From the NCBI GenBank assembly GCA_964408795.1, contig CAYPAW010000034.1, positions 1 through 64,000 on the forward strand: 64,000 nucleotides of DNA, read 5' to 3'. This DNA is from JABMQB01 sp964408795 (GTDB lineage: Bacteria > Bacteroidota > Bacteroidia > Bacteroidales > Prolixibacteraceae). The notes under the pieces were generated by a model. It was given only the letters and a program-made list of their open reading frames with translations, was not told the origin of the DNA and did not search any database. The position numbers were made by a program, and so were the translations under genes. Of this stretch, positions 17,057-25,494 are shown piece after piece (the first letter of the stretch is position 1; every line of letters begins with the position of its first letter).

Positions 17057-18007
17057 ATGAAAGATTTTTTTAACAATCAACGCATTCTGGATATTATCTG
17101 GAAGCGGAAATTTCACTTTATGGTGATTGGCCTCGTGGCTGTGATTTTATCGGCCATTTTTTCCGGCCCGGCCTTTATCACGCCCCGGTTTAAATCAACA
17201 GCGCGTATATATCCCACCCATAACATAGCTACCTACAGCAATGAATCGGAAACGGAGCAGATGTTGGAGATCCTGAACTCCCGGGATATTAAACTGCGCA
17301 TGTTTGATGCTTTTAACCTTCCTGAAGTTTATGGCATCGACCGGGAAAGCCCTCATTTCTTAACGGATATGCTGGGTATTTACGATAAAAACGTAAACGC
17401 CAGCAAAACGGAGTTTGAAACAGTGGAAATTAAGGTGATCGATGAAGATCCGCTAAGGGCTTGTGATATGTGTGATTCCATCATCAGTTTTTACAACCGG
17501 AAAGTGGGATCGATGCATGCGGTCAAATACCTGGAAATTGAAAGATTAACGGATTTAAGGTTAAAACAGAAATACGCGGAGCTGGACAGCCTGGAGCCTA
17601 AGTACGAAATGTTCAGAGAGAAGTACCACCTGTTTGATTATGAGAAGCAGGTTGAAGAGGTCACTGAAGCATACATGCGGTCTTTATACAAGGGGACCTC
17701 AGGCAGCAACAGCCAGCTCCTGAAAGCACAATACGAAAATCTGGTTCAATTCGGAACCGATGCCTTAATCACAGGACTCCGCTACCGGGATACCCGCATG
17801 AAAATAGACTCCATGATTGAGACCAAGATCATCGCGGTAGCTGAGGCAACCAAGGATATTACCTATTCGCATATTGTTGAGAACCCGATCCCCGCGGATA
17901 AAAAGTCGTATCCCATCCGGTGGTTCATTGTAGCCTTGTCTTTGATTTCCACACTTTTTGCCGGCCTGGTTATTTTTCTGATTCTGGATTACCAAAAGCA
18001 AGGATAG
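17057..18007 (+). CDS. Wzz-like chain-length/polysaccharide co-polymerase protein
   Basis: 316 residues with the two-helix architecture of chain-length determinants: an N-terminal membrane helix (about 22-42, FMVIGLVAVILSAIFSGPAF), a long periplasmic helical region (about 45-285, with coiled-coil-like LKQKYAELDSLEPKYEMFREKYH), and a C-terminal helix (about 290-312, WFIVALSLISTLFAGLVIFL) ending in a short basic tail. The proline-rich motif before the last helix (ENPIPADKKSYP) fits the family. Such proteins set O-antigen or exopolysaccharide length with a Wzy polymerase. The next gene, an O-antigen-ligase-like membrane protein, begins 4 nt later, consistent with one operon. Confidence 0.8.
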   Translation: MKDFFNNQRILDIIWKRKFHFMVIGLVAVILSAIFSGPAFITPRFKSTARIYPTHNIATYSNESETEQMLEILNSRDIKLRMFDAFNLPEVYGIDRESPHFLTDMLGIYDKNVNASKTEFETVEIKVIDEDPLRACDMCDSIISFYNRKVGSMHAVKYLEIERLTDLRLKQKYAELDSLEPKYEMFREKYHLFDYEKQVEEVTEAYMRSLYKGTSGSNSQLLKAQYENLVQFGTDALITGLRYRDTRMKIDSMIETKIIAVAEATKDITYSHIVENPIPADKKSYPIRWFIVALSLISTLFAGLVIFLILDYQKQG

Positions 18008-18011
18008 CGGA

Positions 18012-19481
18012 TTGTTTAAGAAAGCATCCATACCATTGTTTCTTTTTTATGCAGCATCGATCTTCTTCATGCTGCTGAATCTCTATTATATAGTAAAAAA
18101 GGATTCCCTGTACATCAATGCTCTGCCCGTAGCTCTTTTCATTGTTTTGATGGCTATCTTTTCCCTGGAAAAACTGATTTATCTGGTTGTTTTTTTCACG
18201 CCTTTGTCGTTGCCCTTACGGTCGTTAATTCCCGGCTTATCGTTTGATATGTTTCTTCCCACCGAACCTTTGCTTTTTGGGATTATGCTTGTCCTTATTC
18301 TGAAGATAGTCATGGACCGGGGTTTTGACCGCAAGATACTCTGTCATCCTGTGACCCTTGCCATATTTTTCAACTTGGTGTGGGTTCTGGTGACCTGCTT
18401 TACCAGCACCATGCCCCTGGTTTCGTTTAAGTTTTTCCTAGCGCGGTGTTGGTTTCTGGCCGCATTCTATTTCATTGCCATCAAATTGTTTGAGAAAGGG
18501 GAAAACACAGAAAAATATGTATGGCTTTATGTTCTCCCTTTGATTGGGGTGATTTTTTATTCGACCTTTCGACATCTTGGGTACGGATTGTGGGATAAAG
18601 ATGCGGCCCATTTTGTGGTGGAACCGTTTTATAATGACCATACATCGTATGGAGCCCTGACGGCTTTTTATATTCCTTTTTTATTTGGATTCGCCTTTTA
18701 CAGGGAGGGTCCCCGATGGATAAAAATTGCGGCCCGGATCGCTTTACCTATCGTGATTGGCGGATTTATTCTTTCTTACAGCCGGGCTGCTTGGGTCAGT
18801 ATGCTCATTGCCTTCATCGTATGGGGGATTATCAAACTACGCATTCGTTTTCAGCCCCTGTTTATTACTTTTTTAACCTTGCTTGCATTATTCCTTCTAT
18901 TTCAGACCCAAATTGTGATGTACCTCGAACGGAACAGCGACGAGTCATCGGCCAATATGCTGGAACATGTCTCTTCCGTATCCAATATAACCACCGATGC
19001 CTCCAATATGGAACGGCTGAACCGGTGGAGTTGTGCTTTCCGGATGTTCAGGGAAAAGCCGGTATTCGGCTATGGTCCGGGAACCTATATGTTTCAGTAT
19101 GCTCCCTTCCAGTTGACCAAAGACCGTACGATTATCAGCACCAATGCTGCTGATGCGGGGAATGCCCACAGCGAATACCTGGGCCCCCTGGCTGAGTCCG
19201 GGGTCCTGGGAACCCTCTCTTTCCTTCTGATTATCATCCTCGTCATCTATACGGCAATACATTCCTATACAAGAACCCATGATCAGCGCTTAAAGTTGAT
19301 TCTTCTGGGAGCATTGTCCGGGTTGATTACCTATTATATACATGGGTTCATGAACAATTTCCTGGATACCGATAAAGCATCCGTCCCGTTCTGGGGTTTT
19401 ACAGCGATGATTGTTGCTATTGATATCTATACCCGGAAGCAACTTGCAGACCAAAAAACCGGAACGACAGACCCGGTTTAA
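18012..19481 (+). CDS. O-antigen ligase/polymerase-like membrane protein
   Basis: 489 residues with about eleven or twelve hydrophobic helices and a large loop (about 295-385) between late helices. The Wzy_C region shows SYSRAAWVSMLIAFIVWG and, in the loop, the conserved Asn-Ala-His-Ser motif NAHSEYLGPLAESGVLGTL. Members are WaaL O-antigen ligases or Wzy polymerases acting at the periplasmic face of the inner membrane. The start is a TTG at 18012, four bases after the preceding stop codon; no upstream ATG exists, and the next in-frame ATG falls inside the first helix. No glycosyltransferases lie nearby, so the polysaccharide genes must be elsewhere. Confidence 0.82.
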   Translation: MFKKASIPLFLFYAASIFFMLLNLYYIVKKDSLYINALPVALFIVLMAIFSLEKLIYLVVFFTPLSLPLRSLIPGLSFDMFLPTEPLLFGIMLVLILKIVMDRGFDRKILCHPVTLAIFFNLVWVLVTCFTSTMPLVSFKFFLARCWFLAAFYFIAIKLFEKGENTEKYVWLYVLPLIGVIFYSTFRHLGYGLWDKDAAHFVVEPFYNDHTSYGALTAFYIPFLFGFAFYREGPRWIKIAARIALPIVIGGFILSYSRAAWVSMLIAFIVWGIIKLRIRFQPLFITFLTLLALFLLFQTQIVMYLERNSDESSANMLEHVSSVSNITTDASNMERLNRWSCAFRMFREKPVFGYGPGTYMFQYAPFQLTKDRTIISTNAADAGNAHSEYLGPLAESGVLGTLSFLLIIILVIYTAIHSYTRTHDQRLKLILLGALSGLITYYIHGFMNNFLDTDKASVPFWGFTAMIVAIDIYTRKQLADQKTGTTDPV

Positions 19482-19496
19482 CCTCCGGAAATACCC

Positions 19497-20066
19497 TTAA
19501 TTTCTGACCCGCTCCGAATAGGAACGATCGCGGGTATCCACTTTGATCACATCGCCCTGGTTGACAAACAGGGGAACCATCATTTCGGCACCCGTTTCCA
19601 ATGTTGCCGGTTTCAAGGCCGTTGAACTGGCGGTATTTCCCTTTTCTCCCGGAATGGTCTCGGACACCTCAAGTTCTACAAAAGGAGGTAGCTCTGCGGT
19701 CAATGGCATCTCATTATCAGCGTGAAAATTGATGTCTATGATCTGTCCCTCTTTCATGAGGTCGGCGTTTTCTATCATGCTTTCATCAATGGTTACCTGC
19801 TCAAAAGTTTCGGTGTGCATAAAATTCAGTCCAAGGTCATCTTTATAAAGGTATTGATAGGGACGACGCTCAATACGAACGGTATCGATTTTTACTCCCG
19901 AGGTAAAGGTATTGTCGATGACCTTGCCCGTTTTCACGTTTTTTAGTTTGGTACGTACAAAAGCGGGTCCTTTGCCTGGTTTCACATGCTGAAACTGGAC
20001 AATTGTAAATAACTGGTTATCCAATTCAATACACAATCCATTTCTAAAATCAGCTGTAGTTGCCAT
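19497..20066 (-). CDS. efp: Elongation factor P
   Basis: 189 residues, standard EF-P length, with the KOW-like N-terminal domain and two OB folds. The modified loop is FQHVKPGKGPAFVRTKL with Lys32 at the tip, the residue post-translationally modified in lysine-type EF-Ps; the arginine-type variant is absent. The C-terminal signature GAEMMVPLFVNQGDVIKVDT is clear. EF-P relieves ribosome stalling at polyproline stretches. A TATTTTTG box lies 26 nt before the ATG. It is convergent with the ligase-like gene, with only 15 nt between the stop codons. Confidence 0.96.
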   Translation of the reverse strand: MATTADFRNGLCIELDNQLFTIVQFQHVKPGKGPAFVRTKLKNVKTGKVIDNTFTSGVKIDTVRIERRPYQYLYKDDLGLNFMHTETFEQVTIDESMIENADLMKEGQIIDINFHADNEMPLTAELPPFVELEVSETIPGEKGNTASSTALKPATLETGAEMMVPLFVNQGDVIKVDTRDRSYSERVRN

Positions 20067-20092
20067 ACATGATGTTTTTCAAATTGCTGGGA

Positions 20093-20100
20093 CAAAAATA
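20093..20100 (-). promoter_or_regulatory. Promoter -7 box TATTTTTG of efp
   Basis: The minus strand reads TATTTTTG, matching TAnnTTTG, 26 nt upstream of the efp ATG at 20066. Confidence 0.6.
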
Positions 20101-20236
20101 ATCAAATCCCTTAAAAACGAATGGTTTTAATCAGATTATTCCTTTCGGCCCGCCATGGGAATTGTCAACTGTAAGCATATTCCTGGTTGAAATGAAGGTG
20201 CGTCAATGTATTTTGTGCAGAGGCTCCGATGTTCTA

Positions 20237-20956
20237 TCAAAGGTTGTTGGTGTCGTAATCCTTCAGTATAGCTCGCAGAGCTCCAACCCGCATGTCAAAT
20301 TCAAGCAGGACAGGCAGTTTGGAATCTTTGGTGATATATAGTTTGATTCCGTCGGATCTTTTCAACAGTTTTCCTTTTTTAACCTGTGGGGATAATACAT
20401 AGCATTCCAGGTTGCCCATTTGGGTGTCGATGACCTCAAAACCCAGAAATTTAATGTGAATATTGTTGATCTCATCGGCATGCATGATAGGGAGAGTAAC
20501 CATTTCCCCGAGGTTGATTTTTTCAATGTAGTTTTGGTTGGTGAAATAGAAGAATACGGTAATGATATCTACTACATCGGGAGGGGCATATTGCCATCCG
20601 GAACGCTGGCTATAAAGAGAGTCAATGTTTCTGTAGTATGTAACCTCATTGTAATAACGGTATTTCCTTTCTTTGGCATTCCTGATGGAAACATAAGGCA
20701 ACTGGGTTTCAGGGTCAACCGTAGATTCATACACATCAAATACCTGGTAGAGAGCATCGGCCAGACCGGTTGTTTTCACCTCCAGACGGTAATGGATGGC
20801 TTTTTTCCCTTCAAAGATGGTATCGGTGATGTTGATTTTTGCTTCTCCCCCTTTCAGAAAGCCCAGTTTCAGATTATAAAGAATCTGCTCGGAACCTTCT
20901 CCCGCAAAAATCCTCATTGGGACAATCAACACGACAAGCGCCAGCAGTTTATTCAT
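20237..20956 (-). CDS. DUF3108 family periplasmic protein
   Basis: 239 residues with an N-terminal signal peptide (about 1-18, LLALVVLIVPMRIFA). The beta-rich body shows YNLKLGFLKGGEAKINI and YRLEVKTTGLADALYQVFDVYES, typical of DUF3108, and the C-terminal DSKLPVLLEFDMRVGALRA strand pair. The function of the family is unknown; members are periplasmic and conserved in Bacteroidota and Proteobacteria. The gene follows tsaB by 54 nt on the same strand, so it is probably co-transcribed with it. Confidence 0.85.
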   Translation of the reverse strand: MNKLLALVVLIVPMRIFAGEGSEQILYNLKLGFLKGGEAKINITDTIFEGKKAIHYRLEVKTTGLADALYQVFDVYESTVDPETQLPYVSIRNAKERKYRYYNEVTYYRNIDSLYSQRSGWQYAPPDVVDIITVFFYFTNQNYIEKINLGEMVTLPIMHADEINNIHIKFLGFEVIDTQMGNLECYVLSPQVKKGKLLKRSDGIKLYITKDSKLPVLLEFDMRVGALRAILKDYDTNNL

Positions 20957-21010
20957 AATCCTTCAGTATTCCGTATTTGTTTTTTTACAATGATGTAAGC
21001 GACTTTATGG

Positions 21011-21730
21011 TCAACCTTTTTGTTTCAGCACCTTATTTTTTGGAATGGTGGCGATAAAATCTTTCAGATAAAAAGGTTCAAAATAGGCGATCTCTTCGAA
21101 TTCTTTATTTTTGAATTTATTTTCAGCCAGCCCCACCATAAATGCTGCAGAAGTTTTTTCCGGGCCGGCATATTTCACCTTTTCGTTTTTCACTATTTTT
21201 CTGCATTTAGCTGCTCCATTCCCAAATAAAATAACTTCGAATGTTGAAACATATTGTTTAAATGAATCTTCCGTAATAATTTTAGCAGCGATGGGTTCTA
21301 CACGGGTTCCTTCAGCGTCCATCAGGGTGCAATAGACTTCGTTTCTCCGGGCATCGATCATAGGACAAAGTAAGGTTTTCGGGGTAAGTGTAAGGTGATA
21401 GGCTTCCGGATTGTGCCGGAGGTGCCACCCCAGGGCATCCAGGCTGCTGATGGCTATAAGGGGTCTCCCGGTAGCATAACACATTCCTTTGGCTGCTGAA
21501 ACACCAATCCTCAGTCCAGTATAGGATCCGGGTCCTTTGCTGACAGCAAAAGCATCCACTTCAGAAGCCTTTATTTTGTTCCTGAGTAAAAGGATTTCAA
21601 CAAAGGAAGTTAAAAGTTCCGAATGATTCAACCCTTCCTGTTTTTCTTCCAGATCAATCAGCTTTCCTTCATGGCTTAAAGCTACAGAACATACTTCCGT
21701 TGACGATTCCAGTAAAAGAAGTAATGCCAT
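21011..21730 (-). CDS. tsaB: tRNA threonylcarbamoyladenosine biosynthesis protein TsaB
   Basis: 239 residues of the ASKHA-fold TsaB family. Markers are LLLESSTEVCSVALS at the N-terminus (phosphate-1-like region), the HSELL motif, and AVSKGPGSYTGLRIGVSAAKG (about 62-82), the most conserved TsaB block. TsaB is the scaffold partner of TsaD and TsaE in making t6A37 on ANN-decoding tRNAs; it has lost catalysis itself. It is the first gene of a short minus-strand unit with the DUF3108 gene and is divergent from the PD40-protein gene. Confidence 0.93.
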   Translation of the reverse strand: MALLLLLESSTEVCSVALSHEGKLIDLEEKQEGLNHSELLTSFVEILLLRNKIKASEVDAFAVSKGPGSYTGLRIGVSAAKGMCYATGRPLIAISSLDALGWHLRHNPEAYHLTLTPKTLLCPMIDARRNEVYCTLMDAEGTRVEPIAAKIITEDSFKQYVSTFEVILFGNGAAKCRKIVKNEKVKYAGPEKTSAAFMVGLAENKFKNKEFEEIAYFEPFYLKDFIATIPKNKVLKQKG

Positions 21731-21898
21731 TTATTCTTTTTTTGTTCGAAAATCTGTACTTTTAATGGTTTACGCAGACCCCAGGATTCATTCAATGTAT
21801 TAAGAACGATCAATAATCCGGGGTAAGACGCTAACAAGGTGTGATGCGTTGCGTACAACCCGTTACAATACAAGCAGCAAAATTACAAATAAATCGGG

Positions 21899-23215
21899 AT
21901 GAACATGACGAGCTATCCGATTCTCTTTCTTCTTCTTTTTACCGTCTTTCCTTTGTTCGGGGAAATTCACGCAACAGAAAGGGAGAAGTCTTACTGTTTC
22001 AAGAAATCTGAAACGTCATTTGAAGAGAGGAAAAAACGGGCCATGCAGGTAGACGAAATGGATGAAAGTCCTTTTGATCCCGGAATCAGGAAGAATGATT
22101 CAGCAGCCTGTCGCATTGAACCGGTGAATATCAATACGCCGGGAGCTGAACTGGGATCTTTTTTTTTCAGGGACGGCATTGTTTTTTCATCTACCTCGTG
22201 GTCCGGAACTCCCGGTGATAAAAAATTTTCACCCGACGAAATACCCTTTCTGGATCTCTATTTTTCCAAAGAACTTGAACCAGGCCGTTTTTCAGAGCCC
22301 GTTCCTTTTGCTCCCAATCTGAAAACCCCTTTTAATGACGGTCCGGTTACCTGGGATCCTGAAGAAAACCTGTTGTACATTACCCGGTATGTACCCCAGG
22401 GAGCAGCTCGAAAGTATGATGCGTCTTATCTGCATCTTCAGATTGTGGTCGCTGAAGAGCAGGGGAAAGAATGGGTTTTCAAAGATCCTTTTTTCCTGAA
22501 GGGTCCGGATGTATCCGTAGCTCACCCATCCGTATCCCCTGACGGACAACGGATCTTTTTTGTAAGCGATATGCCGGGAGGGTATGGCGGTTACGATATC
22601 TATTTTTGTTATAAAAAGGAGGATCATACCTGGAGTGAACCTTATAATATCGGGCCGTATGTCAATTCCCAGGGCGATGAGTATTTCCCGTATACAGATT
22701 CCAGAGGATCGCTTTATTTTTCATCGGATGGACATCCGGGATTGGGAGGGCAGGATATTTTTCTGGCTACTTCCGAATCGGGAGTGTACAATACCATCAC
22801 AAACCTCGGCGAACCACTCAACAGTTCCATGGATGACGTAGCCCTGATGCTGGCTCCAAACGCTGAACGGGGATACTTTTCGTCTGACAGGGAATCAGGC
22901 ATGGGATATTTTGATCTCTATTCCGTAGTATTTACGCATATCCCGGTAACCCTTCGGGGAGTGATCAAAGACCTCCATGGGAATGCAGCTCTGGCTTTGT
23001 CGAAGGTGAAAATTCTTGATTCAGAAGGAGATATAATCAGGGAATCAACAACCCAAGCCGATGGTTCTTTCTCTTTTGTTGTCAATAAAACCCTGCCGCT
23101 TCTCCGGATCCTGATTGAAAAACAGGGATATGAATCCTTAGAGAAACCCTTGGATCTTCATTTCCTTCAATCAAAGGAGGAAATGGTCCTTGAAGTATTC
23201 ATGCGGAAAGAATAA
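21899..23215 (+). CDS. Exported PD40 beta-propeller protein with a C-terminal carboxypeptidase-regulatory-like domain
   Basis: 438 residues. A signal peptide (about 1-25) leads to WD40-like PD40 repeats: HPSVSPDGQRIFFVSDMPGGYGGYDIY, SRGSLYFSSDGHPGLGGQDIF and LAPNAERGYFSSDRESGMGYFDLY (about residues 200-345) are characteristic blades. Residues about 350-435 form a beta-sandwich like carboxypeptidase regulatory domains (TLRGVIKDLHGNAALALSKV). Related Bacteroidota proteins carry an additional OmpA domain for peptidoglycan binding, some with type IX secretion; this one ends before such a domain. It is probably a periplasmic or outer-membrane-associated protein of unknown binding partner. Confidence 0.85.
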   Translation: MNMTSYPILFLLLFTVFPLFGEIHATEREKSYCFKKSETSFEERKKRAMQVDEMDESPFDPGIRKNDSAACRIEPVNINTPGAELGSFFFRDGIVFSSTSWSGTPGDKKFSPDEIPFLDLYFSKELEPGRFSEPVPFAPNLKTPFNDGPVTWDPEENLLYITRYVPQGAARKYDASYLHLQIVVAEEQGKEWVFKDPFFLKGPDVSVAHPSVSPDGQRIFFVSDMPGGYGGYDIYFCYKKEDHTWSEPYNIGPYVNSQGDEYFPYTDSRGSLYFSSDGHPGLGGQDIFLATSESGVYNTITNLGEPLNSSMDDVALMLAPNAERGYFSSDRESGMGYFDLYSVVFTHIPVTLRGVIKDLHGNAALALSKVKILDSEGDIIRESTTQADGSFSFVVNKTLPLLRILIEKQGYESLEKPLDLHFLQSKEEMVLEVFMRKE

Positions 23216-23241
23216 TCCCTGCATCGGTGAGATGGCCCGGA

Positions 23242-23448
23242 TTATCCTTTCAGGCTGACCATCATGATCCCATCATCCTTTTTGAAATGGTATATTTTCC
23301 CTTCCCTGGCAAGCCAGCCCACTGCCATATAAAAGTCCGGACTGGTAAGTTTTGCCTTTTTCATGAATCCTTTGACCGGTTGTTCTCCCTCTTCATTGAG
23401 GATGTTCCAAATTTTTCCGGCATTCGAGCCTATTTCACTTGTGATCAT
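23242..23448 (-). CDS. Small winged-helix protein (DUF2582 type)
   Basis: 68 residues forming one winged helix: GSNAGKIWNILNEEGEQPVKGFMKKAKLTS (helices 1-2), PDFYMAVGWLAREGKIYHFKKDDG (recognition helix and wing). This matches the DUF2582 / winged-helix-10 family common in Bacteroidota, of unknown target. No sensor domain is present. The gene is isolated, convergent with the PD40-protein gene (26-nt gap), and its 5' side holds an 8-bp inverted repeat (23474-23481 with 23502-23509). Confidence 0.85.
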   Translation of the reverse strand: MITSEIGSNAGKIWNILNEEGEQPVKGFMKKAKLTSPDFYMAVGWLAREGKIYHFKKDDGIMMVSLKG

Positions 23449-23842
23449 TGCGGTAATTTTTTATGTTCGGTTCAGGACTCCATCGCCTGTGAAAAAGGGA
23501 AGGAGTCCTTTCATTTACAATAACAAGTTACGATTAAATCTCCATAAAAACTTTTAAATTGCATTTTTTTACAGGACAACCCGATCGGAAACGGTTCAAT
23601 CCAGGTCTGCTCATACGTTGGTCAGGAATTTCATCTTTTTCAACACGATGCCTCCACGGAAAAACGATCTTTACCGGGGCTGTATATAATAGTCAAGGTA
23701 GTATTCTCATATTTTAGTTAAAAAGTCATGCGTAGAAGAGTCAGGGCACCAATTTTGTCTCCTTGTCACAACGTGAGGGATCCTTTTTTAAAGAAAAAGC
23801 CAGCAACATCAATTTATTTCGAAAAATGAATACACTTCGGGG
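23449..23842. other. Intergenic region with an inverted repeat
   Basis: About 390 nt without a credible gene. One inverted repeat, AGGACTCC / GGAGTCCT (23474-23481 and 23502-23509, loop 20 nt), lies just upstream of the small winged-helix gene and could be an operator or leader hairpin. The rest up to the tRNA-Phe copies looks unstructured. Confidence 0.45.
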
Positions 23843-23916
23843 GAACCAGGGACACACTTTTTTTTGTGGTGCCACATGGCCCCGATACTTCGGGAACCAG
23901 GGACACACTTTTTTTG
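23843..23916 (-). repeat. Tandem partial copies of the tRNA-Phe 3' half
   Basis: The 15-mer GAACCAGGGACACAC (plus strand; T-stem 5' strand and variable region of tRNA-Phe) occurs three times: 23843-23857, 23894-23908 and inside the true tRNA at 23934-23948. The acceptor-end block GTGGTGCCAC occurs at 23866-23875 and 23916-23925, each preceded by a run of seven or eight T. Between blocks of one copy lies CCCGATACTTCGGG, a perfect hairpin, in place of the T-loop. The copies therefore mimic the tRNA 3' half but cannot fold as tRNA. Confidence 0.8.
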
Positions 23917-23989
<73 letters not shown>

Positions 23990-24005
23990 TTTCATTTTGG
24001 TGTGA

Positions 24006-24013
24006 CAAAAGTA
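24006..24013 (-). promoter_or_regulatory. Promoter -7 box TACTTTTG of tRNA-Phe
   Basis: The minus strand reads TACTTTTG (TAnnTTTG match), ending 16 nt before the tRNA-Phe 5' end, the spacing expected for a stable-RNA promoter. Confidence 0.6.
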
Positions 24014-24087
24014 AATATTTTTTTAAAAACACAAACAGGAAACGACCCGATCGCCCAAAAAAAAGCTTTTCCCGCATCAAACAGTCT

Positions 24088-24184
24088 TTAACCCCGACTT
24101 CAATGAAGTCAAACGTTGGAAGAAAGTTTTACTGAATCTCAGTCGCTGTCGGAGACAGGAATCATTCATGAATTATTCGGGTTA
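24088..24184 (+). repeat. Dispersed 97-bp repeat with TTAACCC inverted ends, copy A
   Basis: 97 bp starting TTAACCCCGACTT and ending ATTATTCGGGTTA. The ends are inverted repeats (TTAACCC...GGGTTA(A)), and the right end holds the perfect palindrome-rich stretch TTCATGAATTATTCGGG. Copy B at 33336-33432 has the same length and differs at about seven positions. It lies between the tRNA-Phe promoter and the M16 protease promoter, and has no coding content. It looks like a MITE or REP-like element. Confidence 0.8.
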
Positions 24185-24231
24185 AAACGGTTTTTTCAAC
24201 AGATTAACATCTGTCTAATCACTTCTTTTGA

Positions 24232-24239
24232 TACTTTTG
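24232..24239 (+). promoter_or_regulatory. Promoter -7 box TACTTTTG of the M16 protease gene
   Basis: TACTTTTG on the plus strand, 23 nt before the ATG at 24263. It supports that ATG as the start and rules out an upstream in-frame start at 24116, which would lie inside the repeat. Confidence 0.6.
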
Positions 24240-24262
24240 CGTCCGGTTACAGCCGCAAGAAC

Positions 24263-25492
24263 ATGAAGGAAGAAACGTATCAGTTTTATCAGTTTAGTAA
24301 CGGGATCCGGGTGATTCATCTGGAAAAGAAATCAATTGTTGGGCATCTGGGCGTGATTGTCAATGCCGGATCGCGCGATGAGGAGCATGATGAACAGGGA
24401 ATTGCCCATTTCATAGAACATTCGATATTCAAAGGAACACGAAAACGCAGGGCGTTTCATGTGCTAAGCCGGATTGAGGATGTTGGGGGGGAGTTGAATG
24501 CCTATACCACAAAAGAAGAAACCGCAATTTATGCTTCTTTCCTGACGGAATATTACCCGCGTGCTGCAGAGCTGCTCAGTGATATTTTCTTCAACAGCAT
24601 GTTTCCAGCCAGGGAACTGGAACGCGAAAAAGAGGTGGTGATGGAAGAGATCAACTCTTTTAAGGATTCACCGGCTGAGTTGATTTTTGATGAGTTTGAC
24701 GAATTGATCTTTGACGGTCATCCGCTGGCAAGGAATATTTTAGGAACTCCCGAAACGTTGAAAACCTTTGACCGGGAGAAGATTCTTTCCTTTATCGGTC
24801 GGAATTACCATACCGATCAGGTGGTGATAAGCTCGGTGGGAGCTGTTTCATTTTCCAGGCTGATTTCGATGCTTGAAAAATACTTTGGTTCGGCTACCCC
24901 GAACCTGCGGATACGAATCAGGGATCCATTTACCCACTACACTCCCGGAAAAAAACAACTTCAAAAAGATACGCACCAGGCACATTGTGTGCTGGGGAAT
25001 ATAGCGTATGACAATCACCACAGGAACCGGGTGGCGATGATTCTCCTGTGCAACCTGATTGGAGGACAGGGCTTGAATTCACGGCTGAACCTGGCTTTGC
25101 GTGAGCGTCGGGGAATGGCCTATAACGTGGAAGCAGGGTATACTTCGTTTACCGACACCGGAATATTCAATGTCTATTTTGGTACCGACAAAGAGAATCT
25201 TCCCAAGGCCCTGAAGATTGTAAATAACGAGTTTCGATCCCTCCGGGATTCGCACCTGGGAACCCTGCAGCTGAACAAAGCAAAGAAACAGCTGATCGGA
25301 CAAATGGCTATAGCCGCCGATAACCATGAGGAATTGATGCTGACCCTCGGACGCAGTACCCTGTTTTTCGATAAGGTCGATCCGATGTCCAGGGTGTTTG
25401 AAAAGATCGAGGCTGTGACATCCTCCGATTTACTGGAAGTGGCAAATGCCGTCCTCGATCCCAATCAGCTGAGTAGTCTAATATTTTGTTAA
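24263..25492 (+). CDS. M16 family zinc peptidase
   Basis: 409 residues from the ATG at 24263, just after a promoter box. The inverted zinc motif HxxEH is seen in GIAHFIEHSIFKGT (about 48-61), with the third ligand Glu in EVVMEEINSFKDSPAE (about 125-140). Both the active N-terminal lobe and the inactive C-terminal lobe (RRGMAYNVEAGYTSFTDTGIFNVYFGTDKENLPKAL) are present, as in processing-peptidase-like PqqL/YmxG proteins. It degrades or trims peptides; cellular location is uncertain, as no signal peptide is visible. The O-methyltransferase gene starts 2 nt after its stop codon. Confidence 0.92.
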   Translation: MKEETYQFYQFSNGIRVIHLEKKSIVGHLGVIVNAGSRDEEHDEQGIAHFIEHSIFKGTRKRRAFHVLSRIEDVGGELNAYTTKEETAIYASFLTEYYPRAAELLSDIFFNSMFPARELEREKEVVMEEINSFKDSPAELIFDEFDELIFDGHPLARNILGTPETLKTFDREKILSFIGRNYHTDQVVISSVGAVSFSRLISMLEKYFGSATPNLRIRIRDPFTHYTPGKKQLQKDTHQAHCVLGNIAYDNHHRNRVAMILLCNLIGGQGLNSRLNLALRERRGMAYNVEAGYTSFTDTGIFNVYFGTDKENLPKALKIVNNEFRSLRDSHLGTLQLNKAKKQLIGQMAIAADNHEELMLTLGRSTLFFDKVDPMSRVFEKIEAVTSSDLLEVANAVLDPNQLSSLIFC

Positions 25493-25494
25493 CG

